64,000 nucleotides of DNA. Source: Chamaea fasciata. Its lineage: Eukaryota > Chordata > Aves > Passeriformes > Sylviidae. This document shows, one piece after another, positions 23,360 through 35,850 of this stretch; the stretch's first letter is position 1; the number at the start of each line of letters is the position of its first letter. The notes under the pieces were generated by a model. It was not told the origin of the DNA, did no database searches, and saw only the letters and a list, made by a program, of their open reading frames with translations. Made by a program: the position numbers and the translations under genes. The stretch lies in the NCBI GenBank assembly GCA_029207755.1, contig JARCOQ010000002.1, positions 91,177,087 to 91,241,086 of the forward strand, written 5' to 3'.

Positions 23360-23611
23360 CAGGAGCTTCTCTGCTTCAGCTAGCTAAACTAACTAAAACA
23401 AAGAAATCTGTCCTGCAGTCTGTCCAATCTCAGACTAACACACAGTCCAGAGAAGGAACACAGAAGAGTGAATGCCATTTTCAAAACAAACTCTGTACTT
23501 CTTTCTCCCCCTTCACTCCTAGAACTAGTCTTAAAGGTACAGAACTTAACATACAGCATAAACAGAACAGATGACTGGGGACACAAACATCATAAAGTCA
23601 CCCTAGAAACA
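22943..23611 (-). mobile_element. Endogenous retrovirus solo LTR, minus orientation
   Basis: On the minus strand the element starts TGTTTCTAGGGTGACTTTAT at 23,611 and ends CCTAAACCTGGACA at 22,943, so it has TG...CA termini. An AATAAA signal lies on the minus strand at 23,070-23,075, about 130 bp from the 3' end as expected. The wording resembles a passerine ERV LTR family I remember, but the name is not certain. Direct flanks (GCATCC and TCACTT) do not match, so no target duplication is evident. No internal genes remain. An internal A-rich site has grown to 51 A (23,306-23,356). Confidence 0.75.
23306..23356. repeat. Poly(A)51 tract inside the LTR
   Basis: There are 51 consecutive A on the plus strand (poly-T in element orientation), flanked by LTR sequence on both sides (CAGTCCCAAG and GGCCAGGAGC). 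It is therefore not a retroposon tail. Its true length may be affected by sequencing or assembly slippage. Confidence 0.95.
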
Positions 23612-23804
23612 TCACTTAAAGTTCTGCTCCCAAACACAACAAGAAAGAAGCACGGCCATGCTGAATATACATTTCAACACAGCTTATATCCAAGCATAAC
23701 CTGAGTACTTTTGAAATTAACATTATAATCTTAACCTTATGATATTATCAAGCACATATACTAAAATTGGAGCAATACAGAGAATATTAGTAGAATATTT
23801 TCTA

Positions 23805-24125
23805 CCTGAAAGGAAGTTGTAGCCAGGTTGGGATCGGCCTCTTCTCCTAGGCAACCAGTGACAGGATAAGAGGATATGGTTTCAAACTGGGCTAGGGATG
23901 GTTCAGGTTGAACATCAGGAAGAATTTGTTCACAGAAAGGGTTGTTAAACATTGGAAGGGATTGTCCAGGGAGGTGATGAAGTTGCCATCCCTGGTGGTG
24001 TTTAGGAAGCAACTGGAAATAGCACTTAGTGCCGTGGTCTAGTTGACATGGTGGTGATTGCTCAAGGTGTTGGACTCAATGATCTTAGAGCTTGTTTCCA
24101 ACCTAGTAATTCTGTGTTTCTGTGA
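23805..24125 (+). mobile_element. CR1 LINE 3' fragment, plus orientation
   Basis: This is the longest CR1 piece, about 320 bp. Recognisable blocks in order are GGATCGGCCTCTTCTCC, GGCAACCAGTGACAGGATAA, TGAACATCAGGAAGAATTTG, a GTCCAGGGAGGTGATGAAG block, CTAGTTGACATGGTGGTG, GTTGGACTCAATGATCTTAG and a terminal ATTCTGTGTTTCTGTGA. It lies 194 bp beyond the LTR at 22,943-23,611. Confidence 0.93.
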
Positions 24126-24347
24126 AAATATTACACATCCTAAAATAATCTAAAACTATTATCTTTTTGGATCAGAGAACAGTCTTCAAAGTTTCTTTGA
24201 CTACCTCACACACTTAAATTCCTAAAGCTCCACTCTGAAAAACATACTGACATAACCCAGTCAAAAGCACTGCATAGCACAGCCCACAGGTTTACCAAGG
24301 TCTGAACGCAATACAAGCCTCAGCCAAGGATGGCAATGTTCCAATTC

Positions 24348-24375
24348 CCATTTATAATTCATAAATTATAAATGG
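24348..24375. repeat. Perfect 12-bp inverted repeat, 4-nt loop
   Basis: CCATTTATAATT (24,348-24,359) and AATTATAAATGG (24,364-24,375) are exact reverse complements separated by CATA. The sequence is AT-rich and could extrude as a small cruciform; no function is evident. Confidence 0.95.
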
Positions 24376-27300
24376 ATGCTATCCTCACAATGATAAAATT
24401 GGTGACTCAAAGACTGAGTCAAATACACAGCACCTCTATATGGCTTTTAAGAAAAGGAAACTCTCCAGTCAAATCAGAAACAGATGGCAACACGGGAGAT
24501 GGAAAATTCTTCTGCAAGAGTCAACTCGCTTTGCTTTTCAAACCAGCTGTCAAGTGACCTTCTGGTGAAACAGACTTAACAAGATCAAATACCCCCTTTC
24601 TTTACACATACAATGTTCCCTGGAAACATGATGCAAACAGAATGTTTGGTTTTCAAGAAAGACTGCAAAACATTTATTTGGTAATCTTTTTGTAAAAGCT
24701 TCTTCTTTGAGTTTCTCTCACAGAACTTTATTCCTTGGGTTAGTCCCAACATCTCAGATCCCAAATACTTTAATATACTTAAAACTCAACTTTTCTGAAT
24801 TTAAGTTACAGTATCACCAATATATTTTTCAGCTCTATTTTATAGGAAGCTTGCATTTGTTTTCTGCAATATAGTTTCACAAGGGAATATCAGTACTTTC
24901 AAGAGTGAAGACTAGGAAGATTGTTGAAAAAAATTCTACCTAAGTTAAGGTAAGTAGGAAAGCAAAACATTGAGAAAAGAAAAGCTTGATTAAATTAATT
25001 TCCTTTCCATAATTTCTGTAGAAAACTGAAATATTAAATGTATTATTCACCATTTAGTGAAAGTACCTGTGTGGTTTTAGCCTCCCATCTGTAACTGCAA
25101 CTTAATGTACATTACAATCTGTCAAGATTTATGGCTCTGGTCTTGAGAAAGAAACTCCATGATGTAACAAAATATTATCTCTTAATGGGAACTCAGCCTA
25201 TGGGAAATAATGACACCAGAAAATAATGGAGGATATGCTGGAGCTATTGTGAATAGTTGTGAGGTATAGTACGGAATTTTTCAGCATTCAGTTCTAAGTC
25301 TTCTCATGGAAGATGCCCTCTTGCTACCTTCAGTGCTGCTGTAAGAGAGTTAAGGTTTACAATAGCCTCAAACACTGCCAAGGCCACAGAAGGAACTTAA
25401 GATAAACCATAAGATAAGCCATCAGAGCCAAAACTTGAGATAAGAAATAACTGGGACATAAACTTGAGACCAAAAAAATCACTGAGACATGAACTCCTAT
25501 TTGCTTTGACTAAACTGTTTTGGTGCTACTGCAAATTCAAGATGTTTATTTTCATCTGTTGTCGTCATAACACTTGAAGTCACCAAGAATACCCAGTTCG
25601 CATGATGAAGTTAAAATAAAAACAGATAATCTGTTCTTACTGTATCAAATCCCAGTGTGAAAGCTTTAAATCCCTCTATATAGTTACTTGTTTTCTCCAA
25701 ATAGATGCTGATATCCCATACCTTGTAATTGACAATGACTTACTCAAAAATTTTACCAGGTACACGACGTGAATGAAAAAATCCTGTTACTTCAACAGCA
25801 AATTGAACCTGTGCTGAAAAGCTGCTTTGGGCAGTAATATGAGATTTTAGTTCATTTCTTTGACAAAATAAAATATAAAATAAAGAGAGGGGGGGAAAGG
25901 GGGAATTGGGAAGAATCCATTAGTATACCCCCAGTTAAAAAAAATAAAAATTAAATAAGAGGAATTGCCCAGAATTTTCAACTTTTGATTTGTATGAAAA
26001 CTCTTGAAATATTTTTTAATATATGCAGAGAGAAAGCTTCTAGAAACATAGTAGCAAACATGACACTATAATCCCCACTTCCCCTTTCAGTTACTCATTT
26101 AATACTCAACTTCAAAACAAAGACAGGAAAGAAGTTCAAAGGCCTTAGAGTAAATTCCATTTATTCCATTTTTTTCCCAGGGTTTTTTTAAAGTTATGCT
26201 TATGCATACAGCTTTTACCATATATTTTTTTCTTGCTTTTAAAATGTCATCCTAGTCAAATGCACCAGAACTTAAAAGCACGTGAATTTGCCTCATATTT
26301 AATTTGAATTCTGTCATGCTGGAGCACTCAAAACTTTGCAAGTATGAAATTATAAAACATAAATGTCATATGTTTTCTTGCCACTCCATGAATGCCTACA
26401 CTTGCATATCGAGACATATCTATCCTCTAGAAATACCCATATTGAAGTGTTAGAAAAGCAAATGCAGGTTAACAAGTAATCAGGGATATGCATGATGCAG
26501 GGCACTGAGTTCTTTCACATTGTTAGGTCATGCAGGAAAACAGAAGGTGAGTCAGAAAAACTTTCCACAATGCATCTGTCATGTTTCTTCAGGAACATAT
26601 CCAAAATTCCTTAAAGTATACTTAGTCACACCAAAGCATTTCTAGAGAACAGAAATGGTTTAAAAGAAAGGCAATAGGTTTTAGGTCTGTATGTTTGAAG
26701 GCACATTTTTAACCTATCTCTCTTATTTGCTATTTCTTGAGTACTGGACTGCATCACTTTCATCCATATGCCCTTGATTGGGAGCTGGTTATCCCCATTT
26801 TTGCATACCTCTAGCACAAAAGTTATGGATATCTTTTTCCCCATTCCAACAAAACTGAAATCCAGGGACTTTGCCTAAATAACATCTGGGAATCTGGCAC
26901 TAAGTATTCTAACAAGATCACATTGGATGCTGGGGAAGAACAACTAGGTTTAACCACGGGATTTCCCTTCCATGAGTGCTACAGTACAAGGCCTGAACTT
27001 GAGTCTGCTCCAGCATAAAGCCGCATAACTGCTCTTGCATCAGCAGTTGTCCAGTATGAAGCTTCTGGGAAGTGTAAAGGAGATCTTATTCCCTCTCTCA
27101 ACACCAGGCAGGATAGCTTCACAAGAACAGTTGTAACTACTCTAAATGCACAGACACATCATTTAAAAAATATTCTGTACATCTATAACATAACAATCCA
27201 TACAAGAGTTCAAAATAAAAGCAAATCTGTTCATTAAAGACACACGTAAGAGAATTTTCAGTCTAACCAATCCTTCTTGTTGCACCATTCTTAGACATTT

Positions 27301-30149
27301 TGAAAACCAAAAGGGCAATACAGTCTACCTTACAGTAGGATTCCTTTGAGTCCTAGAACAGCATGAAATGAAAAACAGTTTTATGTGTGATTCTAGAATA
27401 ATATCATTGCAGTTATTACAACTCAGACTGTAAACTCCAAGAAGTGATCTCTAATATGTCCTTGGTCCACACCAAGAGAAAAAAAAAAAAAACCAAAACA
27501 AACAACCAACATAAATAATTTAAACTCCTGGATTTGGAACATGTATTTTCCCACACAGGCCTCTGGTACTCCAAGCACTGCTAGAACCAGTCTGTGAGCA
27601 TCATGACTGGCTGTTTAGCTTCCATTCCTGCAAATTTCAGGCACAGAAATTGAGTGAATGCAAACAAACTGTATTCTCATCCCCTCAACTACTTCGCCCA
27701 TTCAAATGATCACGGAAGCCCTGGTTTACCTTTGACATTTATGTGACATTTTCTCATTGTCTGCCAATTCCAGATGTAAAAACCTAGCCACCATCCATTT
27801 TCTGAGCATTTATGGATGACCTCCTTTCACTAACAAGGATCAATTAATCTCTCATTCCCATCATACCAGCCTACTGAGAGCCATGAGGGAAGCCAGGAGT
27901 TTGCTCTTCTTGGAGTCATTCTCAGCACCAAGCATGCTGTCCCTTCCTGTTCCTCACCTTTGGCAGTGCTAAGCAAGAAATAATCTGTCACTTGTAAAAT
28001 GGATTAGAGAAAAGTATGTGTTTATGTAAATTTCAGGGAAAAGTCTTCAGAAGTAATTGCTTGAAGTGATTGGGAATGCTGATGGAGTTAGATTGCTGTT
28101 GCAATTTTTTTCTGTTCTACAACACAGAAAACTTTGAGTACCTGGGCTTAGTACAATATTTTGCATATCAAATAGGTACTAAATTGCTAGCACTAAAACA
28201 TTCTGCAGTCCAGCCAAGCAGACATCTTTCCATGAAATATGAAAAAGAAACCAACTTAACCTGAGTAAAACAAGGGCTTCTTCTTCAGCTTTCTGAAGTT
28301 CATCTTAACATAAATATTGACAAATTTAGGGCATGCAAGTTCCTCTAAAAATTTCACTGTATGCGAATACCAGATGTCAATTTTGTATAGCCCTAAAAAG
28401 TTACTACAGCATTCAGATTTTCATGAGTGGCAGGAAACGTCACCATTGTGCCTGCAACTACATGCTGAGTGTAGCCAGACTAAGAGCTCTGGGTTCCCAT
28501 TGTTTGGTTTGGTCTAATCAGAGTTGACACTTTCAGTAAGGATAAACAAAACAGCTCTATAACTGTTCTCATCCTTTGTTGATCGATAGTTTTCTCTTAC
28601 TGCATTGCAGCAGACCAATTATTCTCTTGGTGTCTGTTGCTCCCAGTACATTTTTGATGTCTCTAGCTAGTTATTTCTCATTTTGTTCCTTTGGCAATTC
28701 TGATGTTATCTTCACTTGCTTATGCTATCCTTTTATAACCTCCTTTAAAATGAGACTCAGCCTGAATTGTGTGTTCCCTTCTGTACATCAGGGCAGAGTA
28801 TTCATTGTCTGAGTTTTTCAATGAATCTCCTTCTTTTTTGTCACTCCATCTCTGCCCACCACAACCATTTTCTTTATTCTTTTGTGTATAGGTATTCAGT
28901 TTTATTTGTGTTTTTTAGAAATCGTGACTCTGCCATGATGTTTAACTGCTTCCCTTTTACTCCAACTTCCTCTGTAACACCTTTCCTTTATCCTACTTGT
29001 TTTACACTGGTGTACTCAAAAATATTTGGAGTTAACTTGTTTTTTTCTTTGAGTTAATCTTTTAATCATCTAAGTGTATTGAGCTTTTTAGGAGGGTTTT
29101 TTTATTTTTTCTTTCCCTTTACTGAGCTCATGACAAAACCTGGACTGTTCATTTGCTTTACAGGTAGGAAGTAATATTTTCCCCCCAGCTTGGATCTCAG
29201 TTCACACCACTGGGACAAACTCCACTTCAAAAGCCATTTTTTCCAGCCACAGGTACTTAGATTTTTCTAAATGCTGAGTGTATTACTTATTATTGCTGGA
29301 CAAAATACCATGCAGACTGTCAGCCCTTTAAGGGCCTACCTTGTTTATTGATGTTTGTTGTGCAAAGGCTGTCAATGTGCACCCTGGTGAAGTGGTAAGG
29401 TCAGTGGGTTTACATATGGCATTTTTTATGAATCATGGAAGCCATACAGCCTTCTGCCTTCTGTTTGGAGGAAGTGATCCTCAGAGGAGCCTGTGTCTGC
29501 TGGACAATACTGAGAACAGACAGAGAGACTAATGTGGTCCAACGAAGACCTGCTCTGTGCCATGCCTTGAGCGACTAAGTGCAAACAGATGTTTCTGGAT
29601 TGTCATTACCTGGAAATGACACTCAGGGAACTCAGACATTCAAAGGTTTCTACAGACATTGACCAGATATAGCACTGGGTGGTTCACTGCTGGATCCATT
29701 CATCTGCTTATCCTTGCCTTGGACTGGACATGCAGCCTCAGTTGTGAACTTCCCACATCAAGCAGCACTAGCAGGTGCTGAATCTGTCTGCCCAACTCTG
29801 TCATTGCTTAGCAACCATCTTGCCCTCAAGAACAGCAGGAGCTGGGAGGACAGCTACTAGAACTTATTTTTGCCCATAAAGTCTCTTCTTGTCTCTTAAC
29901 TGTTCCTCTGTTCCTGTTCCTCCACCACGTGTTCATATTGCCATTATTATCTGCTCCGGCACAGAAACGCACACTTTAGTCCCAAGTTCTTTGCCTTGCA
30001 GTCTGCTGAAGCTGATTCAAATGCTGCCAGTGGCATAAATAGCACACTGGTCCATGTCAAAGATGCCTGTTATGTTGCAGCTTCTTTTGCACTCAAGAAG
30101 TCCTAGATGGTTTTGATCTTCCTTCAGTGTATAACAACAAAAACAAAAC

Positions 30150-30166
30150 CAATAATAATAATAATT
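30150..30166. repeat. (AAT)5 microsatellite
   Basis: Five AAT units follow an AACA-rich stretch. Confidence 0.85.
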
Positions 30167-30688
30167 ATGCAACCCCTCTACATACAGAGACAAGATGTTT
30201 TGCTTCTCCTAACAAATTTATTGTTTTGTGACACTTCTTGATACACCATGTCATCTCTGCTGCTTGAGATATATTCCTCAGAGCCATCATAACTGCCTTT
30301 TCCTGTACACAATATTCCAGTGTAATTATGGGGCGCAGTCAGAATTTGAAGAATATTATGGCATGGTACAGGGAACAGTTTAAATGGGAATTTCCTCCTC
30401 TGGAAGGCAACACTTTTACTCAAAGCCAGTAGAAGTACTCTTCATAGAAACTGCAGAAAACTAATGACAAAATAAAACCATACAGATCAAGCTTCAAAGA
30501 GTAATCTTGAAAGGGACAGGTTTTCAGAGAGGAAAGTAAGGTACATGTTATTTGGAAATCAGATGTTTCAATTATGAGTTACAGTCAGAAAATCTCAGTC
30601 AGTAGTTTCATACTTTCAAGATTTTCCAGCTGCTTATTTGTATGTTTTGGGGGTTTTTTTTTCCCAGTTCATTTTAACACATCCTACC

Positions 30689-30712
30689 AAAAAAAAAAAA
30701 AAAAAAAAAAAA
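30689..30712. repeat. Poly(A)24 run
   Basis: About 24 consecutive A. The upstream sequence is T-rich and shows no retroposon that I can name, so I treat it as a simple repeat. Confidence 0.9.
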
Positions 30713-33700
30713 TCCTGTAAGAGCCAGGAAACATAATTTCAATGAAAGTCTAAAAAAAATCATCCAAAAAAAAATCCCACATAGTGAGAGGACAAGGATT
30801 TTGAAACACTACTGCAGCTATCTCCACATACATCTCCCCTTGCAGGAAAACTAGCAAAGTATGAGGCTCTTAAAGGCAAAATTATATTTTTCCCTTTAGC
30901 TTTTTATTTGCAGATAAGATAAGCATCTGAAATTTTTGATGGAGTTGTGAATGAAAGGGTCCAACCTAAATCTCAACAGTTGTTAAAATAGGTGACTGAT
31001 TTGCACCCGGACAATTTTAAAACAAATTTTAAAACAAATACATTTCAGATGTAGCAGAGCAAATGGCTTTACCCAGATGTCTGTAAGAACAGACTTAAAG
31101 CTTTTCTAGCGGAGTACTAAATACAGTGGTTTTCCATTTTGAGTGAAAGCAAAAACTCACACAAGTTATCGTTGTAAAACAGTGAAGAATTTTTGCATAC
31201 CTCACAAGTTTCAAAGGACAAAAAAAAAATCCACTTTAGCAAGATATGTACATGCTAGATAGCCTATCTAAAGTAATCCAACTCAGTGTAACTGCAATAT
31301 GAAAATACAGACAATGAACACCATGAAAAAGTAGTGATGTGAAGTTCCACAGTGACCTAGAAATAGAGATGGGAGTAGAAATAGACATCCTGGACCTGTT
31401 CTCACAGTGCAGTCCATGGGGAAAAGCAGACAGCAACTTCACTAGATCTTAAGTACTTCAAGACTGTGACTAAAAGCAGGACAACATATACAAGACGTTG
31501 ATTATAGAGTGCCTTAAGAATCTTTGTAAATGGTTTATGTGGCTCAAGATACTTTTTTTCAGGTTAACACTGAGGCACATTCCACTGACTGGTGAAATAA
31601 CCACAGTGCACAGTAATGTTTAATGACCTGTTTGAGAGCATTCATAGCATGCAAAACTAATTAAACTTTACTGCATTCTTATTCCTTAATGATTGACCTG
31701 TAACATTTTACAGCAATAAGAAAGATTTAACACTCCTGTCATTCAAAGATACAAAGACTTCCATGTTTCCTGAGGGTTTTAATGAGCAGCCAAACATAAT
31801 TCTGAAAACAAAGCTAATGACCACTTAAAAATTCTCCCCAAAATTCAGTGCAAGATATTTTGCATTTCAGACAGGTAGGCTTTTAAGTATCTATGCACAG
31901 TTGCCCAGTTTCATTTATGCCTATCAGCCTCTGCAATATCTAAAAGACCATCTATAATCAGGTTTTTGAAAGACAAGGTTTTCAACATCAAGTAACTTGC
32001 CCTATGTTTTGGCACCTGTCTGATCCCACCATATTTGCAAATGAAGAAAAGCACATGCTTTTTCACTCACTGAAAAGCACATGCAGAAAGCAGCCTGAGT
32101 GCATAAAGCTGAAGTTAAAACGATCCTTAGATTTGTCCACCAAAGACCTACTCCGTGGTTTTGAATACCTGCTCTCTAGAGAAGGCTCATTTCCCAAACA
32201 GGAAGTTTCACAGCTGCCTAAAACTCCACCTCCAAAAGGAAACATATGTGTAAGGGGCTTGGGCAAGGCAGTGCTTGCACATCATCAGCTGCCATGACAA
32301 ACCTGCACACTTTTTGTGTACCTCTGAGGTGGGTGTGTGCCTGTCACTCACCCCAGCCTCCTGAAGGTGCAGGTGGGCTGCTCCACCGATTAAAAAAAGC
32401 ACTAACAACACATAGGTGTGGAGAAGACTGAAAAACAGCTCAGTTTGTAGCCAGCTGGCAAAGGTACAATGTGACAGGTCAAGAAGGGAGGCCCCAGTTA
32501 ATTTGGGAAAGGCCAACAGCAGAAACTCCTGTTGAGGGGTACCCTGGGAGTGCTGGGGAAAGATGCTTCCTGAGAGAGGCAGTGTCTGAATGAAGGTACA
32601 GAGATAAATGTACTGCCCTGCTTTGCTTGTCCAAAATGGATGGACACAAGATCTACCTCTAAAAAGCTGGGTAGTTGCATGAAGGATGATCCATGAGACA
32701 CTCAATCTGGAGAGCACTGCTACTGCATGGAATTACTATGCCCTAAAAATGAGGCAGCATAACAGAAGATGAGCTCTCTATAGGTGATCCCCTAGCTTCT
32801 TCTACAGCTGATGGAGAGAGACAGGCATCTCTAGAAAATTACTTTCATCCCAAAACTAACAGGTGAAGTAAACGACTTTCTTAGCATGCCCCTTTCTCTA
32901 GAACAGATGAAAGAAGTTCTGGGCAATTAGCTCAGAGGTAGACCTCTGAAGTGGAGTGAGATGAACTGCACACACCATTATCTACAAAAGCAATCCTGCC
33001 TATGATTACCAATAATCTATCATCACAAATTTTACCCGTTTTGCTTTTTTTTTTCCTAAAAAGAAATGCAGTGTATTTAGAGCTCAAAAGGCAATGAGAC
33101 AGCATTTTAATCAGCAGGTCTTCCCCAAAAGAGATATTTAATTCAGTCTCTGATGTTCATATATTTCTCTAATGCTGTATTTTGCCACAAAACAAATGCA
33201 GAAAAAGAGGAGAAGAATCTGTGTTATGCAATGCCATCTGAAACCCCTGACCTCACTCCTCTTCCTATACAATTCAAAAGCCAAAGGAAGAGGAACAAAA
33301 AGCTCCCACCAAAGCTCCAGTAAAAAACATTTTCTCATCATGTTGCTATGGTCTTTCATAATTCCCCATAGTGACTGACACTTCTTTATAGAGCTGTGCA
33401 GAGAAGCAAGAATAACATATCTGGTCCTGCATCACCTCAGGCTCAGTCTTTTTTTTTCTGTTTCAAGTAACTATCAAATTGAGAGTACAGTGCACTTGAA
33501 CTAATTTCCCCCTTCCAAATACTGGTAATAAAAGGAAATCTACCCTGCCTTATTTTCCACATGCAGAAAATAAAAGAAGATCACCTGCGCCCAGAACAGT
33601 CTTCACAGAAAGAGACAGTGGTGTCAAAGACCTCAGTGTGCTTCCAAATACTTATTAGTGCTACAATATCAAAATACATGTTTCACAGGCAAGTGAAAAC

Positions 33701-34604
33701 AGAATTTTATTCTGTGATGCGGATAAGAGATCAGATACATACCTTTTACTGGGACTGCACTCACTGAAAGGCAAAGTTTGACTGGAAAGGCAGATGGGGT
33801 AATTTCTGGCAGTGCCATTAGGGTGAATCTTTTTCTCTCTGCCATAAATCAGTAGTAAATTACACACCGTTTTTCTGGAAAGGTAGTTCACAAAAGCAGT
33901 TCAGAAAATAATTTCTTTACTACCCTAAATGAAAGCAACATGAGACATGTACAACTTAGTAGAATTGATTAATTAAATTGTAGTATATGGTGCTGACATC
34001 TCAGTCAATATTAAACTACTTCTGAAAACAAGATTAGAATCTCAAAATTTTTAATGGTCTTTAGTTATTTTAAACAAATAACTGAGCTCTTCTTGAGTTC
34101 ATAGAATCAAAACTGACGTTCATTTTGAATTCAAAAAGGGAATGGACCCATAAAGGCTCCATGATGAAACTACTGTTGACCACAAAACATAATCAACTAA
34201 AAGATGAAGGAGCACAAATAGAGGTGCTGTGTTTTCTGATCAGTAAAATTACCTGGGGGAGAGAGTTTAGAACTGCATTTATTTTTATATTTTTGGAAGG
34301 ATTATGGACCAGGTACAGAAGTAGCTTCATCAGAAAGTTGTCCTACAACTAAAATACTGAAAACCATGGAATGATTTTATTGATTGCAGGATAATAGCAT
34401 GATATTAGTTTTGCATTATAAATTATATATATGTGTTTCTCTAAGAGTATATGGTGTCTTATTTTAGGTAATATACTCCAAAATACAGTTTCCTTTCCAG
34501 AAAATCTTCTAGAAAATTTTTTTCTCTGATGTGAAAGACCAGAATAAAGAGAAATTGAAGAAAAGTGAAGAAATTTTTTTTGATAATACAAGGAACATAT
34601 AATC

Positions 34605-34924
34605 CTTTTGTGTTGCTATAGGACACGAAAAGGACAACACTTACGCAGTCAGGTTGTCAGGGCCAAAATAGAGGCTTTTATTTTCCTACATCAATTTATA
34701 TAGATTTTGGACAATGGCCAGGGATCGGAGGATGAGGATTGCCACTTCTCCAACCACACAGGTCAAATTAGAAGTCCATCAATTGTTCCTCCTCAAGAGA
34801 GGAACAATAAACAAAAAGAACAGTTTACAATAACATTACTTTTGTTTATATAAAAATCTGTAAGAAAATCTACTACAAAAATACAAACATCAGAAGGCTG
34901 AAAAAGATCAGAGCGACACTTTTG
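34605..34924. repeat. 6-bp target-site duplication CTTTTG around the LTR
   Basis: CTTTTG at 34,605-34,610 immediately precedes the LTR, and CTTTTG at 34,919-34,924 immediately follows it. Six-base duplications are typical of class II (ERVK-like) integration. Chance agreement at both exact edges is unlikely. Confidence 0.85.
34611..34918 (-). mobile_element. Compact solo LTR (308 bp), ERVK-like, minus orientation
   Basis: The plus strand runs TGTTGC...GCGACA, giving imperfect inverted termini TGTYGC/GCRACA. On the minus strand there is a TATATAAA box (34,695-34,702) and an AATAAA signal (34,677-34,682) about 20 nt downstream, then a U5-like tail ending AGCAACA. A polyadenylation signal so close to the TATA box suggests it lies in U3 with a very short R, as in some alpha- and betaretroviruses. 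A 10-bp perfect inverted repeat (34,782-34,791 with 34,799-34,808) lies in U3. Flanks carry an exact 6-bp duplication. No internal retroviral sequence remains, so it is a solo LTR left by recombination. I do not know its family name. Confidence 0.88.
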
Positions 34925-35633
34925 CTTATCTAATGTTTTCTAGATTTGTAGAACCAGAGCAGAAATAATATCTCCCAGCAACATTTCTTCATTCAGAGCA
35001 CACACAAGAAGTTTGGGCAGGAAACATTACCACATGTCATCACACACTGTCCAGCTGTGAATGTCAGTGATAGCAGCTTTCCATTAAGACTGCTGTATTG
35101 TGTAATAAAATATTCAAATTGTTGCTAGTGATGCTTACTTTTCCTCAAGTATGGTAGCAGAGCGCTACCAAACAAAACCAAATGTTGACATAAATGACAG
35201 CCTTCTGAAATTAATTTTAGTGAAAAAATGATTCATTTTTCATAATGCTTCGAAAATCATAGATCCCAGAAAAAGTAGCTGGGCAAGAATGACAAGGAAA
35301 AATGCTTTTGTAAAAGAGCTTTTGCCTTTTTACCCCATCCAATGGGTAGACGTTTCACCAAGATGACAGGGAGAAGTACCTTTTATTTGTGCATCTCTCA
35401 GATCACTCCTCCATCCTCAAAAAGTTATCTTGGGAGGCATAAGGTGTGTGTCCTAAGAGAGTGGACTGGCTGCAAGGAGCCCTAGAAAAATCTCATCCAA
35501 TCTCAGTCTCTCTCTCTCTCCCCGCCAGAGGGACATACTCCCCTCTTGCAACTCCATGAACTTTTTGAGGGGACATATGAGGAACAAGTACAGACTACCC
35601 AAAGCTGGGTGTATGGGAGGTGCAGCCATGGAA

Positions 35634-35850
35634 AAGAATCATGGGATTGTTTAGGTTTGAAAATACCTCTAAGATTATCGAGTCTAGCTGTTAACCCAGC
35701 ACTGTCGTGTTTGCCACCAAACCACATCCACATGCTTTTCAAACATTTCCAGGGATGGGGATTCCATCACTTTGTTTGGCATCCTGTTTTGATGTCCAAT
35801 TATCCTTTCAGTGAAGAAATTCTTCCTGTTATCTAATCTAAACCTCCACA
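35634..35850 (-). mobile_element. CR1 LINE fragment, minus orientation
   Basis: The plus strand begins AGAATCATGGGATTGTTTAG and continues with AAGATTATCGAGTCTAGCTG, CATTTCCAGGGATGGGGATT, TTTCAGTGAAGAAATTCTTC and AATCTAAACCTCCAC, a diverged inverse CR1 3' region. Confidence 0.88.

Larger units (their letters stand above)
24126..34604. other. Repeat-poor non-coding sequence
   Basis: Over about 10.5 kb I recognise no transposon and no credible exon. Supported items are the hairpin at 24,348-24,375, an AAT microsatellite at 30,150-30,166, a poly-A run at 30,689-30,712 and a short duplication near 31,014-31,040 (ATTTTAAAACAA twice). Parts may be old, unrecognisable transposons. Confidence 0.5.

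Noticed and set aside
23146..23574. 142-codon frame with a lysine run
   Set aside because: The lysines are the poly(A)51 tract, and the frame lies wholly inside an LTR.
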